The position numbers were made by a program, and so were the translations under genes. The notes beneath the pieces were generated by a model that was given only the letters and a program-made list of their open reading frames with translations, searched no databases and had not been told where the DNA came from. Shown here piece by piece: positions 52,309 to 59,952 of a DNA stretch of 64,000 nt (within the stretch, counting starts at the first letter, position 1; every line of letters starts with the position of its first letter). Source of the DNA: Sphaerotilus sp. (GTDB taxonomy: Bacteria > Pseudomonadota > Gammaproteobacteria > Burkholderiales > Burkholderiaceae_C); contig NZ_JAAFKF010000001.1 in the NCBI RefSeq assembly GCF_013299175.1, positions 48,836-112,835 of the forward strand, in the 5' to 3' direction.

Positions 52309-53247
52309 ATGCAAGAAATCGAACTCAAGTTCCAGGTGCCCCCCGAGGCCCGCGCCCGCCTGACCGAGGCACTGTCCGGCGCCGACGCCCGCACGACCCG
52401 CCTGCGCGCCCGCTACTTCGACACCGACGACCGCCTGCTGGCGCGCTCGGCCTTCGCGCTGCGGCTGCGGCAGGAGGGGGACGGGTGGGTGCAGACGCTC
52501 AAGGGCCGCGGTGATGGTCTGATGACGCGGCTGGAGCACAACGCCCCGCTCGGCGCCGACTCGGGTGACGCAACGCCCGTGCTGTCGCTGGAGCGCCACG
52601 CCGACACGCCCGCTGGTGCGGCGCTGCTGGCGCTGCTGACCCGCGCGGGGCGCACACCCGCCGATCTGGCGCTGCAGTTCTCCACCGACATCACCCGCAC
52701 CCACGCCGAGGTGCAGGCCGAGGGCGCCGTGGTCGAGCTGGCGCTGGATGTCGGGCAGATCGACGGCGGTGGCCAGACGCTGCCGGTGTGGGAGATCGAG
52801 TTCGAGCTGGTCAGCGGGCCGGCGGAGGGCTTGCTGTCGCTGGCCTACCTGTGGACCGAGGCGTTCGGTTTGTGGCTGGACGTGCGCAGCAAGGCCGAGC
52901 GCGGCGACCGGCTGGCGCAGCGACGCCCGCATGGCGAGGCTCCCGCGATCCGGCCGGTGGACGCCGCGCTGCCCTGGCCGCAGCAGGTGGCACTTGCGCT
53001 GGCCCCCGTGCTGGCACTGGCCAGCGATGTGGCCGACGGGCTGGCATCGTCAGCGCAGCAGGTGGCACTGGCCCAGGCGCTGGTGGTGCTGCTGGACGTG
53101 CTGCGCCGCGACCCTGCTGCGGCCGATGTGGTCGAACCCGTGACCTTGCTGGCCGGGCTGGTGTTTGACGCGGAGGTCTGGCGCATGGGTGGCACGCAGG
53201 CGTTGTGGTTCAACCTGCTGGATTGGAGCCTGCCGGACCCGCGTTGA
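52309..53247 (+). CDS. CYTH domain protein (triphosphate tunnel metalloenzyme-like)
   Basis: N-terminal MQEIELKFQVP; RARYFDTDDRLLARSAFALRLRQEG. Confidence 0.88.
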   Translation: MQEIELKFQVPPEARARLTEALSGADARTTRLRARYFDTDDRLLARSAFALRLRQEGDGWVQTLKGRGDGLMTRLEHNAPLGADSGDATPVLSLERHADTPAGAALLALLTRAGRTPADLALQFSTDITRTHAEVQAEGAVVELALDVGQIDGGGQTLPVWEIEFELVSGPAEGLLSLAYLWTEAFGLWLDVRSKAERGDRLAQRRPHGEAPAIRPVDAALPWPQQVALALAPVLALASDVADGLASSAQQVALAQALVVLLDVLRRDPAAADVVEPVTLLAGLVFDAEVWRMGGTQALWFNLLDWSLPDPR

Positions 53248-54967
53248 CCGCTGCCAGCGCTGCCAACGCCGCCAACGCCGCCAACGCCGCAGCCAGCGTG
53301 GCAGCGTGGCCTTGCGCTCCCAGCAGCGTGTCGAAGCCGGAGCGGCTCAGCAATGAGCGCGGCTGCTCGTTCAGCGCCGCCACGATCAGCCGCACGCCGT
53401 GGCGCTGCAGTTGCCGGTGGAGCTGCACCAGCGCGTCCACGCCGGACGTGTCGATCGAGATCAGCCGGTGCATCTCCAGCACCACGGTGCGGGTGTCGCC
53501 GCGCAGCCGCTCGGGCAGCGACTCGATCTTGCCTACCGCGCCGAAGAACAGCGTGCCGTAGAGACTGTGGACCTCGACGCCCGGCAGGGTGCAGGCCAGC
53601 GGCTCCACCTGGAACAACTGCCCCATCCGCCAGATGAAGAACCCGCACGCCAGCAGCAGCCCGACCTCCACCGCGATCGTCAGATCGAAGACCACGGTGA
53701 GGAAGAACGTGCCGAGCAGCACCGAGCGGTAGGGCAGCTTGAAATGCCGCAGCCGGGCGAACTCGTGCCATTCGCCCATGTTCCACGCCACGAACAGCAG
53801 GATCCCGGCCAGCACCGCCAGCGGCACGTTCATCGCCAGCGGCGCCGCCACCAGCATGATCACCAGCAGCGCCACGGCATGCACCATCCCCGCCACCGGC
53901 GACACCGCCCCGGCGCGCACGTTGGTGACGGTGCGGGCGATGGTGCCGGTGGCCGGGATGCCGCCGAACAGCGGCACGACGAAGTTGGCCACGCCCTGCG
54001 CCATCAGCTCCTGGTTCGGGTCGTGGCGCTGGAAGTCGCCCATGTTGTCGGCCACGCGGGCGCACAGCAGCGACTCGATCGCCCCCAGCAGCGCGATGGT
54101 CAGCGTCGGCATGAGGAGTTGCTTGGCGGTGGCCCAGGTGAACGCAGGCAGAGCGAACGCGGGCAGTGCCTGCGGAATGCCGCCGAAGCGCGAGCCGATG
54201 GTCTCGACCGGCAGGTGCAGCAGCCAGCTCGCCAGCGTCAGCGTCACCAGCGCGACGATCGGCCCCGGCACGCGCGAGATGGCCCGCGCGCTGCGGCCCT
54301 CGACGAGTTCGGCTGGCAGGATGGTGCCCGGCTTGAACAGCCGCAACCACGCGAACAGCCCGCCCAGGCACAGGCTGCCGAGCGCGAAGGCGTAGAGGTT
54401 GAAGCTGTCCCGGTGTGCCCAGAGCGTGTGGATCTGGGCGAAGAAGTCGGCCGGCATCTTGTCGATGTGCAGGCCGAACAGATCGCGCAGTTGCGACAGC
54501 GCGATCAGCACCGCGATGCCGTTGGTGAAGCCGATGACGATCGACACCGGGATGTAGCGCACCAGCCCGCCCAGCCTGAGCAGTCCCATCGCGAACAGCA
54601 GCACGCCCGCCAGCATCGTCGCGATCAGCAGGTTGGGCAGGCCGTAGCGTTCGATGATCCCGTAGACGATGACGATGAACGCGCCCGCCGGACCACCGAT
54701 CTGCACCTGCGAGCCGCCGAGTGCGGAGATCAGGAAGCCGGCGAGGATGGCGGTGTAAAGCCCTTGTTCGGGCTTGACCCCCGAGGCGATCGCAAACGCC
54801 ATCGCCAGCGGCAGCGCCACGATGCCGACCGTGGCCCCGGCGCCCAGATCGGCCAGCAGGCGCTCGCGTCCGTAGCCGCCGCGCAGGGTGTCGAGCAGGC
54901 GTGGGTGGAAGGGCTGCAGGCGTTGCAACCACGCCGGTTTGGACAGGAAGGTGGACCAGTTCAGCAC
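53210..54967 (-). CDS. SulP-family anion transporter with STAS domain
   Basis: 585 aa multi-TM; IDTSGVDALVQLHRQL STAS motif. Confidence 0.9.
   Translation of the reverse strand: MLNWSTFLSKPAWLQRLQPFHPRLLDTLRGGYGRERLLADLGAGATVGIVALPLAMAFAIASGVKPEQGLYTAILAGFLISALGGSQVQIGGPAGAFIVIVYGIIERYGLPNLLIATMLAGVLLFAMGLLRLGGLVRYIPVSIVIGFTNGIAVLIALSQLRDLFGLHIDKMPADFFAQIHTLWAHRDSFNLYAFALGSLCLGGLFAWLRLFKPGTILPAELVEGRSARAISRVPGPIVALVTLTLASWLLHLPVETIGSRFGGIPQALPAFALPAFTWATAKQLLMPTLTIALLGAIESLLCARVADNMGDFQRHDPNQELMAQGVANFVVPLFGGIPATGTIARTVTNVRAGAVSPVAGMVHAVALLVIMLVAAPLAMNVPLAVLAGILLFVAWNMGEWHEFARLRHFKLPYRSVLLGTFFLTVVFDLTIAVEVGLLLACGFFIWRMGQLFQVEPLACTLPGVEVHSLYGTLFFGAVGKIESLPERLRGDTRTVVLEMHRLISIDTSGVDALVQLHRQLQRHGVRLIVAALNEQPRSLLSRSGFDTLLGAQGHAATLAAALAALAALAALAAVNAGPAGSNPAG
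53253..53288. repeat. 9-bp tandem repeat (GCCAACGCC x3 plus one degenerate copy)
   Basis: GCCAGCGCT GCCAACGCC GCCAACGCC GCCAACGCC. Confidence 0.9.
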
Positions 54968-55064
54968 GCGGGGTGTCTCCAGCGGATGGTCACTGCAGTG
55001 TGCGCCCGCAGGATGCCGACGCGCTTACAACGCAGGCGTGCTGGCAGCCGGTATCGTGCGGCCC

Positions 55065-55259
55065 ATGCAGAAACCGACCCGTCCGCCCAGCCCGCCCACC
55101 TCCGGCCATTTCAAGGGCAACAAGCTGGCTTTGCCTAGCAAACCTTGCGCCACCTGTGGCCGCGAGATGACGTGGCGGCGGGCATGGGCGAAGAACTGGG
55201 CCGAGGTCAAGCATTGCTCCGACGCGTGCCGTGTCACGGCCAAGGCCCGGATCAGATGA
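55065..55259 (+). CDS. DUF2256 small zinc protein
   Basis: KPCATCGREMTWRRAWAKNWAEVKHCSDACRV. Confidence 0.85.
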   Translation: MQKPTRPPSPPTSGHFKGNKLALPSKPCATCGREMTWRRAWAKNWAEVKHCSDACRVTAKARIR

Positions 55260-55803
55260 TGCGGAAGACCCGGATCAGCACCGCGTTGCGCTTGGGGCGC
55301 AGGCTGTCGAGCGTGCCGGTGTAGACGCAGTCGTTGAGCCAGCCGTACTTGCCGTTCGGTGCGCTCAGGCGGATGTGCGAGGCGGCGTAGCGCGGCTCGC
55401 CCTGCGGCGTGCGGACGAGTACCTGGTTGTGGACGGTGACGACCACGCCATCGTCGGTCTTGAGTTCGTAGAGCGCATCGAGCAGCCGCGCGCCGTCCTG
55501 GCGCACGAGTTGGCGGTCGGCCCCACCCGGCAGCACGACCCCCTTGATCCCCGGCCCGGCGAACTCGCCCCCGGTGATCGGCACGATGCGGCGCTCGCCG
55601 AGCGGGCCGGTGCCCATGTTGACCATGTCGGCGATGTCCACGATGGATTCGTAGACGAACTCCGTGCGCGGGAACACCATCGGCACGTCGGTGCCCAGTG
55701 GCGAAGCCGGCGAGGGGGCCTGCTGCGCCTGGGCGGGCAGGGTGGCGGTGGTCGCAGCGGCGGCAGCGCCGAGGAGCCAGTGGCGGCGGGTGGGCTGGGT
55801 CAT
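55252..55803 (-). CDS. DUF3237 domain protein
   Basis: VPITGGEFAGPGIKGVVLPGGADRQLVRQDG; signal peptide; likely start at 55803. Confidence 0.8.
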   Translation of the reverse strand: MTQPTRRHWLLGAAAAATTATLPAQAQQAPSPASPLGTDVPMVFPRTEFVYESIVDIADMVNMGTGPLGERRIVPITGGEFAGPGIKGVVLPGGADRQLVRQDGARLLDALYELKTDDGVVVTVHNQVLVRTPQGEPRYAASHIRLSAPNGKYGWLNDCVYTGTLDSLRPKRNAVLIRVFRII

Positions 55804-55922
55804 GGAGTGAGGGGGCAAGCGGACAAGGCAACCGGACAACGGTCTGGTTTTGTGTCCGACCACTGTAGATAGCCCGCTCGGACGCCTCCATGGGCACAAA
55901 CCCGCGCGTGCAGCAGGCGGGA

Positions 55923-57104
55923 TCAGCCTACCAGCCGGGCTTGTTCCCGGTCGTAAGTGACTTCGGTGATCGACCCATCCTGAATGCGCCGAACGGCTTC
56001 GTCGATCACCTGCAGGGGGACCAGAAACCATTCCCTCGGTTTGACCGGATGGCCGAATCGGTCCTCGATCGTCAGATCCAGCTGGGCGGCGCCGAAGAGG
56101 CGGTGGAAGAGATTTTCCAGCCGGGTGCGGTTCAGGTTGTGCAGCTTGTAGGTCGCGACCACCTCCACGTCGGCCAGGAGATAGGTGGCGTCTTTCTCGG
56201 CCCCCGCGATCCGGGTGTCGACCTTGCCGCCGGTCACGCCGATCTTGTGGATCAGCTCGCGGTGCGCGGCCACGAAGGGATGGCGGGAGTGGCTGCGCAG
56301 GACATAGATGGTCCCGGTCTCGATGTCATCAGATTCCGATGCGTCACCGAACAGCGGCCCCATGTCGGGGTCGGTCAGGCGGCGGCCGGTATCGTCCTTG
56401 TAGAGCGCCCGTTGCAGAGAGCGGCGCAGCAGGTTGCTTTGCGTGCCGTTGGCGTAGACGACGCGCAGACGTGCATCGCTTTCGCCGTTCGGCGCCTTGA
56501 TGGGGTCGCCGACCTCGGCCACATACGCGAGCTGCCCGCCAACGATGAAGTAATGGCCGCTGGCGACGCTGGTGTCCCGCCCGAAGCGCAGCGTCTTGCG
56601 GATGTCGGCCTTGAGTTCGCGCTCCACCTGCTCGAACAGCGGCTGAAACTTCTCGAAGTCCGGACAGGGGGTGCGATCCGCGACTTCCTCGGCCATGCGC
56701 CGCTGCGCGGTGGAGCGCACATGGCGCAGCACAGTGATGTCCTTGGGGTCGCTCGGCGCATCGCCCAGTCCGAGCGCCGCCAGCAAGGCGTCCTCGTCCA
56801 TGTCTTCTGTCTGGGGTGCGGCTGCGGCTGTGCCCGTCAACAGGCCGGGCGCATCCAGTTCGGCCAACAGGGGTTGTGCTTCGGGCAACTGGCGCAGTTG
56901 GTCCAGGCGAACGGCGTACAGGCGCTCGAAGATGTCCCGGTCCTCGCCATGCTGCGGGGGGCGTCCATGCGTCTGGTGGAAGCGCAGGATGTCCTCGAAG
57001 CCCGCGATGATCCGCTCTTCGCGTGGCGTGCGGCTCGGTGCCTTCAGCGGGGCGACTTCAACCCCGAGTGCCTCCAGCAGTTCGTCATCGTCCAGGTCAG
57101 CCAT
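55923..57104 (-). CDS. GIY-YIG (T5orf172/MUG113-like) nuclease-family protein
   Basis: GTIYVLRSHSRHP...HKIGVTGGKVDTRIAGAEKDA...RLENLFHRLF fits the GIY-YIG motif order; likely start MADLDDDEL at 57104. Confidence 0.78.
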   Translation of the reverse strand: MADLDDDELLEALGVEVAPLKAPSRTPREERIIAGFEDILRFHQTHGRPPQHGEDRDIFERLYAVRLDQLRQLPEAQPLLAELDAPGLLTGTAAAAPQTEDMDEDALLAALGLGDAPSDPKDITVLRHVRSTAQRRMAEEVADRTPCPDFEKFQPLFEQVERELKADIRKTLRFGRDTSVASGHYFIVGGQLAYVAEVGDPIKAPNGESDARLRVVYANGTQSNLLRRSLQRALYKDDTGRRLTDPDMGPLFGDASESDDIETGTIYVLRSHSRHPFVAAHRELIHKIGVTGGKVDTRIAGAEKDATYLLADVEVVATYKLHNLNRTRLENLFHRLFGAAQLDLTIEDRFGHPVKPREWFLVPLQVIDEAVRRIQDGSITEVTYDREQARLVG

Positions 57105-59223
57105 GGCGGATCGCCTCTTCACGGGCCTGTGCCGCCTTGGCCTGTGTACGGTAGCGGGTCAGTGCAGCCACCCCTGCGGCCATGCGCTGCTCCCACGCAT
57201 CGGCCGAGTGGAGGTCCGGCAGGCGGCCTCGCTCGTTCTTGAACAGCAAGGCCCGCTTGGTCAGTTCGCGGGCCTCGTCTTCGGAGAGGTTGATTTTCTT
57301 GGCCGCGATGCTGGTCTGCACTTGCCGCAAGGCGTTTTCGTCCATCGCCCTGGCCAGCACGGCATACGCCGCTTCAAACGGATTGATCCGGTCGATCAGG
57401 TCGATGTCCAGGTCGTGTACGTTCACGAACTTGCGCACGCCATCCAGCAGGGCCGTGCTGCCTTGCTGCTGCTGCTGTTGCTGCTGTTGCTGCAACTGCT
57501 TGACCTGCTGGGTGATGTTCATGGCGGCGACGGCGTGCTGGCGGATGGATTCCTGGTCTGCCTCGCTCAGGTTTGGGTACCGTTCGCGCACGATCTTGCC
57601 CATGCGCAACTGCGTCAGCTCTTCGGGCACGGTGTTGTCCCGGTCGAACAGGCCGCGCTCCAGCACCGTCTTGTCCTGCAGAAACCCCGTGACCACCTCG
57701 TTCAGGTCTTCCTTGCAGATGCGGGTCGCTTCCGCGGACTCGGGCAGCTTCAGTCCCTTGATCTCGATGTGGTACTGGCCGGTGGCTTCGTTCACGCCCA
57801 CGTTGGTGTGATCCGGCTGATAGCCGTCCGGGCCGTAGTCGAACCCTTCCTTCTGGCCGGCATCTCCCGATCCGGTGTTCTTCGGCGTGAACTCGTAGCG
57901 CGGTGCCAGCACCTGCTCCATCAGCAGGCTGGCAGAAATCGCCTTGAGCAGGTCGTTCACCGCTTCGGCCACAGCGGATTGCTCTGCTGCTGGTTCGGCA
58001 ATCAGGTTGGTGAAGCGTGTCCGTTCCTTGCCCTCGGCATCGCGGGTGGCGCGCCCGATGATCTGCACGATCTCGGTCAGGCTGCTGCGGTAGCCGATGG
58101 TCAGGGCGTGTTCGCACCAGATCCAGTCGAAGCCTTCCTTGGCCATGCCCAGGGCGATGATCACGTCCACATGGTCGCGGTGGTGCTTCTGCGCGGGGTC
58201 TTTCAGTGCTGCCACCACACGGGAACGCCGGGCCGCATCGCTGTCGTCCACCAGATCGGCCACCTTGAGCGTGCGGCCTGCCTGGGTTTGCACCAGATGG
58301 AAACCGGTGCCGGGGTCCACGCCTTTCCACTCACCCAGCGCGCTCATGATCTCGTTCACCTCGCGCTCCTTGTCCTGCAGACTTTCGCGCGAATTGACGC
58401 TGGGAATGTGGACGATGGTCTTGAGTGTCGGGTCGAGCACCTTGGCCACGGCGTCCACGTAACGGCCGGTGTAGAAGAAGTAGCCGATGTCCAGCGACTT
58501 GAGCCAGCGGTAGCCGTTGAGCTGCTCGTAGTAGGTGTAGGTCACGGTGTCGAACCGGGCCTCGTCCGCCGGGGTCAGCACGGCCTCGCTGTCGCCCCGG
58601 AAGTAGGAGCCGGTCATTGCCACCAGATGCACCTTGTCGCGGGCGATGAAGTCGCCCAACTGGCTGCCGAGCTTGTTGTCGGGGTTGCTGGACACGTGGT
58701 GGAACTCGTCGATGGCGATCAGCCGCTCATCGAACGCCTCGATGCCCAGCTCCTCGACGGCGAAGCGGAAGGTGGCGTGGGTGCAGACCATCACCTTGTC
58801 GGGGCTGGCGAGGAATTTGCGCACGGCGTCCACCTTGGATTTGGCGATGCGCGGTTCGTCCACGCCGGGGGCGTTGCACAGGTTCCATTGCGGGGCGACC
58901 TGCCAGTCCCAGTGAAAGCCGTGCTGGGTCAGTGGCTCGTCGGCAAAGCTGCTGCCGATGGACCGCTCCGGCACCACGACGATGGCCTGCCGCAGACCCT
59001 GGCTGTGCAGCTTGTCGAGTGCGATGAACATCAGTGCGCGGGATTTGCCTGATGCTGGCGGTGACTTGAGCAGCAGGTATTGCTCGCCGCGCCGGGTGTA
59101 GGCGCGCTCCTGCATGGTGCGCATCCCCAGTTCGTTGGCCTTGGCGGATCGGCCTGTGCGGGCGGTGGTGATGGACACCGATGGCACGGTGGTGGCGTGG
59201 GTGGGGTTGGCTGGGGTGTTCAT
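57097..59223 (-). CDS. SF2 DEAD/DEAH-type helicase
   Basis: Walker A SPPASGKSRAL, Walker B IAIDEFHH, motif VI-like QIIGRATRD; likely start MNTPANPTH at 59223. Confidence 0.92.
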   Translation of the reverse strand: MNTPANPTHATTVPSVSITTARTGRSAKANELGMRTMQERAYTRRGEQYLLLKSPPASGKSRALMFIALDKLHSQGLRQAIVVVPERSIGSSFADEPLTQHGFHWDWQVAPQWNLCNAPGVDEPRIAKSKVDAVRKFLASPDKVMVCTHATFRFAVEELGIEAFDERLIAIDEFHHVSSNPDNKLGSQLGDFIARDKVHLVAMTGSYFRGDSEAVLTPADEARFDTVTYTYYEQLNGYRWLKSLDIGYFFYTGRYVDAVAKVLDPTLKTIVHIPSVNSRESLQDKEREVNEIMSALGEWKGVDPGTGFHLVQTQAGRTLKVADLVDDSDAARRSRVVAALKDPAQKHHRDHVDVIIALGMAKEGFDWIWCEHALTIGYRSSLTEIVQIIGRATRDAEGKERTRFTNLIAEPAAEQSAVAEAVNDLLKAISASLLMEQVLAPRYEFTPKNTGSGDAGQKEGFDYGPDGYQPDHTNVGVNEATGQYHIEIKGLKLPESAEATRICKEDLNEVVTGFLQDKTVLERGLFDRDNTVPEELTQLRMGKIVRERYPNLSEADQESIRQHAVAAMNITQQVKQLQQQQQQQQQQGSTALLDGVRKFVNVHDLDIDLIDRINPFEAAYAVLARAMDENALRQVQTSIAAKKINLSEDEARELTKRALLFKNERGRLPDLHSADAWEQRMAAGVAALTRYRTQAKAAQAREEAIRHG
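57463..57492 (-). repeat. CAG/CAA repeat encoding 10 consecutive Gln in the helicase
   Basis: 10 consecutive CTG/TTG triplets on + strand (CAG/CAA on minus) preceded by Gln-Leu. Confidence 0.95.
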
Positions 59224-59228
59224 CGGGT

Positions 59229-59636
59229 TCAGGTGGTCTCGTGCCAGTTGAGCCATTGCAGACCCGGTACGCGAGCGAATTCACGCACATTGCGTGTCAC
59301 CAGCGTGGATTGGTGGCGCAGGGCGGTGGCGGCAATCAGGGTGTCGTGGGGGCCGATGGGCGTGCCTTTGGCCTCCAGATCGGCGCGAAGGCGGGCGGCG
59401 CAGGTGGCGCATTCGCTGTCAAAAGGCAACTTCTGCATGGGCCGCAGCAGTTGCGCCAACGCTGCCAAGCGTGGGGCGGCTGCTTCCGGGGGCAGGCGCA
59501 GCAGCCCATAGCGCAGCTCGTACTCCACGATGGCCGGCACGCCCACGTCGGCGGGGTGCAGTGCTTGCAGGCGTGGCACCACCTGCGGGTCGCCCCGAAA
59601 GTAGTAGCTGATGGTGTTGCTGTCGAGAATCAGCAT
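59229..59636 (-). CDS. vapC: PIN-domain toxin VapC
   Basis: MLILDSNTISYYFRGDP, EYELRYGLLRLP, GPHDTLIAATALRHQSTLVTRNVREFARVPGLQWLNW. Confidence 0.93.
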   Translation of the reverse strand: MLILDSNTISYYFRGDPQVVPRLQALHPADVGVPAIVEYELRYGLLRLPPEAAAPRLAALAQLLRPMQKLPFDSECATCAARLRADLEAKGTPIGPHDTLIAATALRHQSTLVTRNVREFARVPGLQWLNWHETT

Positions 59637-59645
59637 GGCCGGCCT

Positions 59646-59876
59646 TCAGAACCCCAAGCGCACGGTGTCGGCGGGCAGGGTGGCGGCACTGTCCTCGCGC
59701 AGCGGGAAATCAGCGAAACAACCGGCGAGGTCGAGGCAGTCCTGGGGCCACTCGTGGGCGGCGTGCTTGCGGATGATCTCCGCCACCCAGCGGCTTTTCG
59801 ACATCCCGTTGGCCTTGGCCGCCTGCTCCACCAGCGCCTGGGTGGCATCGTCCAGATACAACGTGATTTGTGACAT
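59646..59876 (-). CDS. vapB: antitoxin VapB
   Basis: MSQITLYLDDATQALVEQAAKANGMSKSRWVAEIIRK ribbon-helix-helix-like; immediately upstream of vapC. Confidence 0.85.
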   Translation of the reverse strand: MSQITLYLDDATQALVEQAAKANGMSKSRWVAEIIRKHAAHEWPQDCLDLAGCFADFPLREDSAATLPADTVRLGF

Positions 59877-59952
59877 CGGGTGGCTCCTTTGGTCAGTCTG
59901 AGCAAGTATATGTGCAGGTGTATGTGCGACGTGGGCTGTGAACCTCATGCAC

